Shown here piece by piece: positions 9,496 to 19,070 of a stretch of 64,000 nt of DNA (positions are counted from its first letter, which is position 1; the number at the start of each line of letters is the position of its first letter). Under the pieces are notes generated by a model. That model was not told where the DNA came from. It made no database searches and saw only the letters and a list, made by a program, of their open reading frames with translations. Where the stretch lies: the NCBI GenBank assembly GCA_963814985.1, contig CAWFFV010000027.1, forward strand, positions 248,001-312,000, written 5' to 3'. Made by a program: the position numbers and the translations under genes. The stretch is from CAWFFV01 sp963814985 (lineage in GTDB: Bacteria > Chloroflexota > Ktedonobacteria > Ktedonobacterales > Ktedonobacteraceae).

Positions 9496-12400
9496 TTACC
9501 GGGCATGCCCAGGTTCACGTAAGCGATGTCGCAATCCTTCGCGTCGCCGCTGACTGCGATCTTGCCATTCCTCAACTGCCACCGTGGTGCGTCCGCGTTC
9601 AACAACCTGTGCCAGAGCGCTCACTGTGGGAGCTTCATATAATACATGAGCAGCAAGCTCTTCAGCATGTATGGCTTGACGCAAGCGAGCTATCAGCTCA
9701 GTGCCGATCAACGAATTGCCACCCAGATCAAAGAAATTATCCTCAATACCCACTGGCGAAATGCCTAGAAGTTCTTCCCAGACAGTGGTAATGTGCTTCT
9801 CAAGCTCGTTGCGAGGTTCGATATATGGACGGCTCAGCGATGGGCGTGGATGCATCTCCTGATTCTGGCGGCCTTCCTGGGTACGCTGCAGGATGGAAGC
9901 AGCCGTAAACTGCTTGCTCAATTCCGCAAAGGCTCGAAAATCCTGGGTCGAGACGATGACCTGTGGAAGCGAATAGGATAGGATGCGTTTGAATGCTTCG
10001 GTCCCTTCCTCAAACGAGATACCAAACGCCTGTCGGTGTGCGCGGAAGAATGTCTGAGCAGCCGTGTCATAACCTGTCAGACCGTCCTCCCAGGCATTCC
10101 ATTGCCACTCGCCCCAATCGATGGCGACGGTCATACCATGCTCGGTGCGATGCTGACAGGCATAGGCATCCAGAAAAGCATTGGCTGCACAATAATCGAC
10201 CTGACCTGGACCACCACCAGTAATAGAGGTCATTGACGAAAATAGAGCCAGGAAGTCGAGGGATAGATCCCCAAGCACCCGTTCCAGTACGAGTGTGCCC
10301 ATAATCTTGGGAGCCAGCACATGATGAGCCGTCTCTGGCGTTTTTAATTGCATCAGGCCCACGCCAGGCACAGCAGCCGTATGCAGTACTCCGTTGATCA
10401 CACCAAATCGAGCCTGAGCTTGTTGAATCGCCACACGCATCGATGTTTCGTTTGCAACGTCTGCGGCCAGCACCAGTACCTCAGTTCCGTTTGTCTCCAG
10501 TTCCTGTACAATACGAATCTGCCTCCCGATACCCTGCATATCGCCCTGTGTCTCAAGAATCGTTGTCCATTCTTCACGTGGAGGTAGACCAGAACGGCTG
10601 GTGAGGATCAACCGTGCCTGAGCAGTATGTGCCAGATATTGGGCCATTGCCAGACCGATACCACCCAGACCACCTGTAATCAGGTACACACCTCGCTCGC
10701 GTATGCGGGGCATATGACGTCCCAGACCATCTAGCGGTACAGGTTCAAAGATCTGGACCCAACGCTGGCCCTCACGTAGTGCGACTATCATATCTCGTGA
10801 TTCAGAAACCAGCTCTTCTACGAGTCCGTTCAACAATGCCTGCTCCTGCGCACTGTCTGGCGCGCAAAGAGTTATATCAATGCTACGGCAGCGCATGTTG
10901 GCATATTCCTGGGGAATCACACGGCAGGGACCAATCACCGCCGCCTTCTCTGGACAGAGTTGCTCATTCCCTGTTACACGCTGTATTTCATTGGAGATGA
11001 TGGAAATATCATATGTATCCTTAAGCCCAAGGTCTCCCAAGACCTGAGCAAGAGCAAGCAAACTATAATATCCTCTATCCAGCGTCTCATGCACATTGAA
11101 CTCACCCGGCTGGCTAACAGTCCAGAGATGAACAATATGCTCAGGTATTTTTCCTCTGGAGCGAAGATCTTTGAACAGGCTCTCATAGTCAACTCGCCGC
11201 GTAGGGCAAACGGTATACGTATCCTCATCACGTTTGCCGAATGTAGTTCCCGATAGAACAGTAATGACCCGCTGCCCCCGCTCACGTAGATGATTGACTA
11301 TACGAAAATTAACATTGTGCGTATCCACAAATGCCAGCCAGCAGTGCTCCTCTGCCCAGAAGTCTGTAGATGTGAACAGGCTGGGTGACAATGTGAGTTT
11401 CCATGAAGGAAGGAAAAACCAGTCTGTAATATCTGGTATGCGCTCTAGCTCGCTATCGATGCCAATCGTGGCAGTCGATACAGCCTGCTTCCCCTGATCT
11501 GGCACGGTGGCCTGCCCTGCTAGCTTCGCCTGGGAAAGCCTGTTTTTCGCTTCGACCCAGTAACGCTGGCGTTCAAAAGGATAGGTGGGAAGAGGCTGGC
11601 GATAGCGGTGTTCGTGCGCGTAGAAGCCTGCCCAATCAACGGTCACGCCTGCCAACCAGAGTTTGCCCAGCGTCATGAGCAGAAAGGCCTGGTTGGATTG
11701 TCGGTCGTACACTGAGGGTAAGGATGGCAGAACAAGTGAGAGACGCTCACGCCCACAACGCGGATGCAGTTTAACGAATGAGCAGAGCGATTGACCAGGG
11801 CCAATTTCCAGCAACAGCCAATCAGGATTTTCTAAAAGCCGGGTTACGCCATCAGCGAACTGCACCGTCCGGCACATATGTTCTGCCCAGTAGGCCGGAT
11901 CAGTTGCCTGCTCATTCGTAATCCAGGTACCAGTGACATTCGAGATATAAGGGATTTCTGGTGGACGCGGGTGCACACTCTGAGCCAGGGCTGTCAGAGG
12001 TTCACGAAGCGACTCCAGCATTGTGGAATGAAATGCATGAGTCGTTTCCACGCGGAAACAGGCAATCTCCTGCTGAGTAAAAGATTTTTCCAGACGCTCA
12101 ATAGCCTCCACCGGACCAGCCAGCACACAGGTACCCGGCGCATTAACAGCAGCCAGGCTGATCTGTTGCTCTCGCCGCAGGTATGTTTGTACATCCTTCT
12201 CAGGCAAGGCCACTGCAACCATCGCCCCATGAGGCAGATCCTGAATCAGGCGAGCGCGCTGTGTGACCAGCGTGAGAGTATCTTCCAGAGAGAGCACGCC
12301 AGAGAGACAGGCCGCAACGTACTCACCCAGGCTATAGCCCAGCATCGCCGAGGGACGAATACCCCAGTGCACAAACAACTGTGCTAGCGCATATTCGATT

Positions 12401-14325
12401 ACGAAGAGGACTGGCTGCGCTACAGCCGTCTGCTTCAAGCGCTCATCAGTTGTTGAAGCGCTGTACCCATTCTTCCCATTTCTTCCCAGCATAGACCGCA
12501 AATCTACCGACGCGTGCTGTCCATGTCCGTTAAAACTGCCAGGATGAGTATCAGATGAATTAACAGCAAGCTTCTCACTCAGGGAAAGGAGTTCATCTAT
12601 ATCCAGATCAAAGTGTTCTTTAAGGAAGCTGCCACAACGCCTCATCGCCTCGCGGAACACGGGTTCCTGTGCGTACAATTCCCGAGCTGGTCCGATATAC
12701 TGTTCACCCAATCCAGGGAACAGGAAGGCAACGGGACGATCTCGGTAGGGTTCCTGCAAAGTAAAAACGAACCTGGGGTCCGCAGAATCCAGTGAGGCAA
12801 TAGTTTCTTCCCGATTACGACAGATAACAGCACGCCGATAATTGAAAATATTACGTCCGGTGTGGAGAGTGTAGGCCACATCCGGCAATGAGATCTCTTT
12901 ATGCGCTTTGAGGTGTGTAGCAAGATTACTGGTTAGCGTTTGCAGGGCCGTCTCGGTTTTAGCGGAGAGCAAGAGCAATTGCCAGGGACGTGAGGGACCT
13001 GATAGCTCACGCTCAGGAGCTTCCTCCAGTATCATATGTACATTGGTGCCACCAAGACCAAATGAACTCACACCCGCACGGCGTGGTGTACCAGAGCTAT
13101 CCCACTCACGTAAGTGCGTGTTGACATAAAACGGGCTATTTTCCAGATCAATATCCGTACTGGTGCTCTCAAAGTTGAGGCTGGGGGGTAGTTGCTTATG
13201 CTGTAATGCCAGCGCTGTTTTTATCAAGCCTGTGACGCCTGCTGCTCTATCCAGGTGCCCAACATTTGGTTTAACCGAGCCAATCGCGCAGAATTGCTTC
13301 TTCCGTGTCTTTGTTGCAAAGGCTTTCATCATCGCCGCCAGTTCCACCGTATCGCCCAGCTCGGTCGCAGTACCATGCGCCTCAATGCAACTGATAGTCT
13401 CTATATCCACACCAGCCTGACCCAGCGCCTCGGCGATGACACCCGTTTGTCCGTCCAGGCCAGGTGCAGTGTAACTCACACGCTGGCTACCATCGTTATT
13501 GAATGCGGAACCGAGCACAACTGCGTAGATATAATCGCCATCCTCAATAGCCTCTTGATAGCGTTTGAGTGTGACAACGCCAAGACCATTCCCCATGACA
13601 CTGCCGCGCCCACGAGCATCGAACGTGCGACACTCTCCATCCGGTGAAAGAATACCACCCTCTTCGTAGAGATAACCACTAAGTTGTGGGAGCGTGATTG
13701 CTACTCCACCGGCCAGAGCAATATCACATTCATAGTTCAGCAGGCTCTGACAGGCCAGGTGAACCGCTACCAGCGAGGTTGAGCAGAAGGTCTGCACTGC
13801 GAGACTAGGACCACGCAGATTGAGTTTATAGGAAACCGTAGAGGCTAGCGAGTCCCGGTCATTGCCGATAGAGACTTGCAGCCGACTCACATGATTTATC
13901 ACCTCTGGATTAGGATAGATATGATCAAGCAGATAGGTACTGATGGCCGAACCTGCAAAGACACCGATCGAATCTTGATATGTCTCTGGGCTATAGCCTG
14001 CGCACTCTAAAGCTTCCCACGCACACTCAAGAAACAGGCGATGCTGGGGGTCCATAACCTCTGCTTCACGAGGAGTAAAGCCAAAGAACGAGGCATCGAA
14101 ACGCTCTATATCTTCGACGATCGCACCAGCTTTGACATAGTTGGGTCGCCGTAACAGATCTGGATCAGTGCCAGCAGTGAGCAATTCTTCATCGCTGAAA
14201 AAACGAATGGCCTTGACTCCTCCAGCAATATTGCGCCAGAATGTCTCGACATCCTGGGCACCTGGGAAGCGGCCTGACATACCGACAAGTGCCAATGCTG
14301 TTTCATAAGAAGGATTGTTTGTCAT
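9496..14325 (-). CDS. Type I PKS, single module KS-AT-KR-ACP
   Basis: About 1609 aa with no frameshift. Order: KS (about 8-430, nucleophile in TFCSTS near 180, VGHLDRA His), AT (GYSLGEYVAAC near 663, HAFHS near 764, suggesting malonyl-CoA), post-AT linker ending PTYPFERQRYW, KR (TGGLGGIG near 1218, FSSMTS and DYCAAN near 1372) and ACP (LGGNSL near 1537). There is no DH, ER or MT, so the expected result is one ketide extension and reduction to a beta-hydroxyl. The KR contains PGVGLMQLKT, a different subfamily from modules with an HTAGI-type motif. I chose the ATG at 14325 because the homologous gene at 9485 starts with the same MT..(D/N).SYETALA sequence and GAGG lies 10 nt upstream; the ATG at 14331 is an alternative. 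The start sits only a few bases after the stop of the preceding PKS gene, so translation is probably coupled. Confidence 0.92.
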   Translation of the reverse strand: MTNNPSYETALALVGMSGRFPGAQDVETFWRNIAGGVKAIRFFSDEELLTAGTDPDLLRRPNYVKAGAIVEDIERFDASFFGFTPREAEVMDPQHRLFLECAWEALECAGYSPETYQDSIGVFAGSAISTYLLDHIYPNPEVINHVSRLQVSIGNDRDSLASTVSYKLNLRGPSLAVQTFCSTSLVAVHLACQSLLNYECDIALAGGVAITLPQLSGYLYEEGGILSPDGECRTFDARGRGSVMGNGLGVVTLKRYQEAIEDGDYIYAVVLGSAFNNDGSQRVSYTAPGLDGQTGVIAEALGQAGVDIETISCIEAHGTATELGDTVELAAMMKAFATKTRKKQFCAIGSVKPNVGHLDRAAGVTGLIKTALALQHKQLPPSLNFESTSTDIDLENSPFYVNTHLREWDSSGTPRRAGVSSFGLGGTNVHMILEEAPERELSGPSRPWQLLLLSAKTETALQTLTSNLATHLKAHKEISLPDVAYTLHTGRNIFNYRRAVICRNREETIASLDSADPRFVFTLQEPYRDRPVAFLFPGLGEQYIGPARELYAQEPVFREAMRRCGSFLKEHFDLDIDELLSLSEKLAVNSSDTHPGSFNGHGQHASVDLRSMLGRNGKNGYSASTTDERLKQTAVAQPVLFVIEYALAQLFVHWGIRPSAMLGYSLGEYVAACLSGVLSLEDTLTLVTQRARLIQDLPHGAMVAVALPEKDVQTYLRREQQISLAAVNAPGTCVLAGPVEAIERLEKSFTQQEIACFRVETTHAFHSTMLESLREPLTALAQSVHPRPPEIPYISNVTGTWITNEQATDPAYWAEHMCRTVQFADGVTRLLENPDWLLLEIGPGQSLCSFVKLHPRCGRERLSLVLPSLPSVYDRQSNQAFLLMTLGKLWLAGVTVDWAGFYAHEHRYRQPLPTYPFERQRYWVEAKNRLSQAKLAGQATVPDQGKQAVSTATIGIDSELERIPDITDWFFLPSWKLTLSPSLFTSTDFWAEEHCWLAFVDTHNVNFRIVNHLRERGQRVITVLSGTTFGKRDEDTYTVCPTRRVDYESLFKDLRSRGKIPEHIVHLWTVSQPGEFNVHETLDRGYYSLLALAQVLGDLGLKDTYDISIISNEIQRVTGNEQLCPEKAAVIGPCRVIPQEYANMRCRSIDITLCAPDSAQEQALLNGLVEELVSESRDMIVALREGQRWVQIFEPVPLDGLGRHMPRIRERGVYLITGGLGGIGLAMAQYLAHTAQARLILTSRSGLPPREEWTTILETQGDMQGIGRQIRIVQELETNGTEVLVLAADVANETSMRVAIQQAQARFGVINGVLHTAAVPGVGLMQLKTPETAHHVLAPKIMGTLVLERVLGDLSLDFLALFSSMTSITGGGPGQVDYCAANAFLDAYACQHRTEHGMTVAIDWGEWQWNAWEDGLTGYDTAAQTFFRAHRQAFGISFEEGTEAFKRILSYSLPQVIVSTQDFRAFAELSKQFTAASILQRTQEGRQNQEMHPRPSLSRPYIEPRNELEKHITTVWEELLGISPVGIEDNFFDLGGNSLIGTELIARLRQAIHAEELAAHVLYEAPTVSALAQVVERGRTTVAVEEWQDRSQRRREGLRHRLREPGHAR

Positions 14326-14332
14326 AGCCATC

Positions 14333-17300
14333 TTACCTCGTTCGTCCAGTTTCACGCATTCGCAGTTTGAGATTTTCCCGACGTCTTTCACCTCGTCCGA
14401 TCTGTTTCTCAACAAATTGCGTCTTTCTGCCTTGCTCAATATAGTTCGCTATAGCGCTTACTGAAGGCGCTTCATAGAGCACATAGGTTGCAAGCGTCTC
14501 TAGCTTGAAAGCTCTGCGCAAGCGCGTCATCAGATCAACTCCAGTCAGCGAATTGCCACCTAGATCAAAGAAATTGTCGTTGACACCTATTGGTGTAATA
14601 CCAAGCAGTTCTTCCCAGATAGCTATAATCTGTCGCTCCGAGTCGCTGCGCGGTGGTACATAGGAACTGCTCACCACAGGGCGCGGATGCAGTGTCTGAC
14701 GTTCCTTTTCCAGGACAGAGGTTGCAGTGATGGATCGGCTAAGCTCGACTAATGAGGGGAAGTCCTGCGAACAGATCACCACATTAGAGGCCTGACAGGA
14801 AAGGACTCGCCGTAACGCCTCTGTACCCTCCGCAAAAGAAATACCAAACTTCTTGCGATGTTCTTTGAAAAATGCCCGTGACTCCTCGCCAAATCCCATC
14901 AATCCCTCGCCCCAGGCATCCCATTGCCATTCGCTCCAATTGATAGAGACAGTCAGAGCACGCCGCAATCCCTGTCCTCGCGCATATGCATCCAGGAAAG
15001 CATTAGCTGCACAATAGTCGACCTGACCAGGGCCTCCTGTAATGGCGCTGATCGATGAGAACAACACCAGGAAATCCAGGGGAATATGTGCCAGCACGCG
15101 TTCCAACATCAGGGTTCCCTGAACCTTGGGTGCCAGCACACGAGCTGCGGCTTCTCGCGTCTTCAACTGCATCAAGCCAACGCCCGGTACACCAGCCGCA
15201 TGGATAACACCATGTAGTTCGCCAAATGTGGCAAGGACCTGCCGAATAGCTGAGTGCATTTGCACCGCACTGCTCACATCGGCTGTGATTACCAGCACTT
15301 CGCTTCCAGCTTCTTCCAGTTCCAGCACCTGACGAATCTGCTGCCCAGTGCCCGATGGATCTGCCTGTGACTCCAGAATAGCAGGCCATCTATCACGCTC
15401 GGGTAAGCCTGAACGTCCCATCAGTACCAGTTTCGCTTTCATGGTACGGGCCAAATAACTGGCCACCGCCAGACCAATACCACCCAGACCGCCAGTGATC
15501 AGATACACGCCCCCTTCGCGCAATAGTAGCATGCGTCTTTGCTGATCGTTTACCCGCACCAACTCAAATGTCTGTACCCAGCGACTGTTGCCACGCAGGG
15601 CTACCATGGTATCAACAGAATCAGAGATGATTTCTCCCAGTAATTGCTGTACCAGATCCTCTTTCTGTCTACCATCCTCCGGTAAACAAATATCAATGCT
15701 GCGACACTTGAGCGCAGCATACTCCTGAGGAATCACGCGACAGGGTCCGGTAATGGTCGCTTTCACTGGAGATAACCGCTCACTACCTGTAACATTCTGC
15801 AATTCATTGGAGACGACGGTAATCTCGCAAGTGCTATCAAGCGCAAGGTCGCCCAGTGCCTGAGCCAGTGCAAGCAGACTATAAAAGCTCCTATCAAGTG
15901 CCTCCTCCAGATCAACTTCGTTCAGTCTGGAGGAAGCTGTGACACTCCACAGATGGATAATGCGGGTCGGCATCCATGCTTGAGCACGTAGAGTCGTGAG
16001 TAGGTTGGTATAATCTTCCCTATGACCCGCCTGGACGCTATAGAGGTGCTCATTCTTTTGAGTGAACGCAGCCCCTGGTAGTACCATGACCACATCTTGA
16101 CCACAGGCAGCTAACTGCGCTACCAGCCGCTCACCAATACCACACTCATCACTCAAAACCAGCCAGTGCCCTGCTTGCGCGGAGGGAGCACATGACATAA
16201 AAGGCGGTGATGGTAGTGATTGCTTCCAGGAAGGGAGGGAGAACCAGTCACCAATATCGGGGATGCGCTTTAGCTCACCATCTACCCCTATTTTTCGCTG
16301 TGTATCGTTTTTTGAGTGCTTCTTCACATCTATCCAGTAGCGTTGGCGCTCAAAGGGATAGGTCGGAAGAGTGAGCCTTCGCCGTCGCTCATGCGCATAA
16401 AAGCCGATCCAATCGATTGGCACTCCCTGCAACCATAGCTTGCCAATGGTGGTCAACAGGCTGGCATGTGCGGATTGCCATGTCATCTCGAACTGGGAAA
16501 GCTGAGTTGAGCTGATCAGCGATAGCCGCTCGCGCTCACAGGACGGATGTTGCTTCACAAACGAACTCAGGGCCTGTCCAGGTCCTACTTCAAGTAAGAC
16601 CTGGGTGCTTTCCTGCAAGAGATGCGCAACCCCATCGGAAAAGCGTACGGTCTGGCACATATGCTGCGCCCAGTAGCCTGGATCAGTCGCCTGCTCTGCG
16701 GTGATCCAGGTTCCCGTCACATTGGAGATGTAGGGGATGGTTGGTGGCTGCAAACGCACGGTGTGAACAAGCTCGGTCAGCGGCTCACGCAGGCAGGAGA
16801 GCATCGTTGAATGAAAGGCATGCGTTGTCTCTACCCAGCGATGAGCGATGCCCTGCTCATGCAGGTATGTTTGCAGAGACACCATCGCCTCTTCTGGTCC
16901 GGATAGCACACACATCGTCGATGTATTGAGAGCGGCCAGGTTGATCTGCTCAGAGAGGTAGGGCTGAACCTCTGTTTCGGTGAGCGCTACAGCCAGCATA
17001 CGACCCGGAGCGATGCTGGCAATGAGACGGGCTCGACGGGCCACCAGCGTGAGGGCGTCCTCCAGTGAGAGCACACCCGCAAGGCAGGCCGACACGTATT
17101 CGCCCAGGCTGTAGCCCAGCATCGCCGAAGGACGAATACCCCACGAGATGAGCAGGTGGGCCAGCGCATATTCGAGCACGAAGACGAGCGGCTGCGCCAA
17201 CTCCGTATGCTTGAACCGTTCGTGATGCTCCGACGTCATAGCCTGGGTGTGTCCAAACAGAGCACGCAGGTTCTGTGATGCTCCTGCGGTACTGTGAGCA

Positions 17301-18634
17301 GGAGTCATCGTTGATGACGTTTTGGCCGAGAGCACCTCAGAGAGATCGAGTCCGAGTTTGGTGTTGAGAATATGCAAACAGCGCTCAACCGTCTGGCGGA
17401 AAGTCTCCTCCTGCGCATAGAGTTCCTGCACGAGGTCCACAAATGGCTCACCCACCCCAGGAAACAGGAAGGCCACCGGACGATGACGCTGCGACTGTTG
17501 CGCACTATACATTCGGCCAGGATCAGTTGCTTCAAGTGCGGCAATCGCCTCGTGCCGATCACGACACAAGAGCATCTGCCGATGCTCCCATCTGGCACGT
17601 CCCACCTGCAAAGTATAGGCCACATCCGCCAGATCGCTCTCCTCGTGAGTCTGTAGATAGTTACACAGGTTCTGCCTCGTCACCTGCAATGCTGTCTCGC
17701 TCCTGGCTGAGAATACCAGCAGATGCCAGGGACGCGAGGGGCCTGAGGGCTGCACCTCGGGTGCTTCCTCCACGATCACATGCACATTGGTTCCACCCAT
17801 CCCCAGCGAGTTGATCCCGGCTCGTCTCGCCTTGCCTCCCCGCTTCCAGGCTCTCAACTGCGCATTGACATAGAAGGGACTCTGAGCAAAATCAATCTCC
17901 GGATTGGGGTGCTCATAATGCAGACTGGCTGGTAACTCCTCGTGACGCAAGGCCAGCACTGTTTTGATCAGTCCTGAGATGCCTGCTGCTCGATCCAGGT
18001 GGCCCACATTGCTCTTGACTGATCCGATCGCACAATATTGCTGTCGATCGGTCTGGCTGCGGTACGCTTTTGTTAGAGCCGCAATCTCGATTGGATCGCC
18101 TAACTCGGTTGCCGTACCATGAGCTTCCACATAGCTGATGCTCTCGGCCTGGACCCCTGCCTGCTCCAGAGCCGTTTGTACCACCTCAGCCTGTCCTGCC
18201 ACGCTGGGTGCGGTATAACTGACCTTGAGTGAGCCATCATTGTTGAGAGCTGATCCTTTGATCACCGCCTGGATTTGATCGCCATCAGCCAGTGCCTCCG
18301 CAAGCCGCTTGAGCACCACCACCCCGGAGCCATCGCCAAATATACAGCCATGCGCCTGGGCATCGAAGGTGCGTACATGTCCATCAGGAGACTCCATACC
18401 ACCCTGCTGGTAGAGGTGTCCTCCCACGGCAGGCACACGTACCGAGACCCCACCGGCCAGGGCCAGATCGCACTCGCCTGCTCGTAAGCTCTGACAGGCC
18501 AGATGAACGGCCACCAGCGAGGTGGAGCAGAAGGTCTGCACGGAGAAACTGGGTCCGCGCAGGTTCATTTTGTACGACACACTCGTCGCCAGTGAAATCT
18601 TTATCGTTGCTAATAACAAGCGAGTAGTCATCAA
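14333..18634 (-). CDS. PKS fragment: KS (most)-AT-KR-ACP, second module of the gene starting at 24091
   Basis: This is the 3' part of the PKS gene that begins at 24091; its apparent start is inside a KS and is not a true start. Visible in order: KS active site TFCSTSLVAVH (near 18530), EAHGTA, SNVGHLDRA; AT with GYSLGEYVSAC (near 17110) and HAFHS (near 16818), malonyl type; linker PTYPFERQRYW; KR with TGGLGGIG (near 15480), FSSISA and DYCAAN; ACP with LGGNSL (near 14560). The frame is joined to 18384..20981 by an extra A in the AAA at 18595-18597; the parallel copy at about 4660 has two A's and remains open. The stop at 14333 is followed almost immediately by the next PKS start. Confidence 0.86.
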   Translation of the reverse strand: MMTTRLLLATIKISLATSVSYKMNLRGPSFSVQTFCSTSLVAVHLACQSLRAGECDLALAGGVSVRVPAVGGHLYQQGGMESPDGHVRTFDAQAHGCIFGDGSGVVVLKRLAEALADGDQIQAVIKGSALNNDGSLKVSYTAPSVAGQAEVVQTALEQAGVQAESISYVEAHGTATELGDPIEIAALTKAYRSQTDRQQYCAIGSVKSNVGHLDRAAGISGLIKTVLALRHEELPASLHYEHPNPEIDFAQSPFYVNAQLRAWKRGGKARRAGINSLGMGGTNVHVIVEEAPEVQPSGPSRPWHLLVFSARSETALQVTRQNLCNYLQTHEESDLADVAYTLQVGRARWEHRQMLLCRDRHEAIAALEATDPGRMYSAQQSQRHRPVAFLFPGVGEPFVDLVQELYAQEETFRQTVERCLHILNTKLGLDLSEVLSAKTSSTMTPAHSTAGASQNLRALFGHTQAMTSEHHERFKHTELAQPLVFVLEYALAHLLISWGIRPSAMLGYSLGEYVSACLAGVLSLEDALTLVARRARLIASIAPGRMLAVALTETEVQPYLSEQINLAALNTSTMCVLSGPEEAMVSLQTYLHEQGIAHRWVETTHAFHSTMLSCLREPLTELVHTVRLQPPTIPYISNVTGTWITAEQATDPGYWAQHMCQTVRFSDGVAHLLQESTQVLLEVGPGQALSSFVKQHPSCERERLSLISSTQLSQFEMTWQSAHASLLTTIGKLWLQGVPIDWIGFYAHERRRRLTLPTYPFERQRYWIDVKKHSKNDTQRKIGVDGELKRIPDIGDWFSLPSWKQSLPSPPFMSCAPSAQAGHWLVLSDECGIGERLVAQLAACGQDVVMVLPGAAFTQKNEHLYSVQAGHREDYTNLLTTLRAQAWMPTRIIHLWSVTASSRLNEVDLEEALDRSFYSLLALAQALGDLALDSTCEITVVSNELQNVTGSERLSPVKATITGPCRVIPQEYAALKCRSIDICLPEDGRQKEDLVQQLLGEIISDSVDTMVALRGNSRWVQTFELVRVNDQQRRMLLLREGGVYLITGGLGGIGLAVASYLARTMKAKLVLMGRSGLPERDRWPAILESQADPSGTGQQIRQVLELEEAGSEVLVITADVSSAVQMHSAIRQVLATFGELHGVIHAAGVPGVGLMQLKTREAAARVLAPKVQGTLMLERVLAHIPLDFLVLFSSISAITGGPGQVDYCAANAFLDAYARGQGLRRALTVSINWSEWQWDAWGEGLMGFGEESRAFFKEHRKKFGISFAEGTEALRRVLSCQASNVVICSQDFPSLVELSRSITATSVLEKERQTLHPRPVVSSSYVPPRSDSERQIIAIWEELLGITPIGVNDNFFDLGGNSLTGVDLMTRLRRAFKLETLATYVLYEAPSVSAIANYIEQGRKTQFVEKQIGRGERRRENLKLRMRETGRTR

Positions 18635-19070
18635 CAGATTCTAATATGTGCGAATGGGCCGCCATACCCAGCAGATAAGTGCTGATATTGGCACCGCCAA
18701 AGACACCAACAAGCCCCTCATAGGTCTGTGGATCATAGCCAGCGCGTTCGAGTGCCTCCCAGCTACACTCCAGGAAGAGCCGATGTTGCGGGTCCATTAA
18801 TTCGGCCTCACGCGGACTGTAGCCGAAGAAGGCCGCGTCAAAGTGCTCAACATCCTGCAATATTGGGCGTGCCTTGACGTAGTTAGGATCAGTGACCTGC
18901 GAAGGGTCTACTCCAGCCGCAATGAGTTCCTCATCACTGAAGAACGTAATTGATTCGACCCCATTGCGCAAATTGTGCCAGAACTGCTCCACACTTGAGG
19001 CACCGGGGAAACGGCCTGCCAGGCTGACAATCGCGATATCTTGCTGTCCAACACCCTGGCGTGCCTGTTG
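16635..19070 (-). repeat. KS-AT duplication, copy 2
   Basis: Partner of 2680-5155. It encodes the KS and AT of the second module of the PKS gene starting at 24091. The divergent patch is at about 18600-18665, coding the KS segment just before the ATSVSYK motif. It contains the shift at 18595-18597, where the other copy reads through. Confidence 0.8.
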
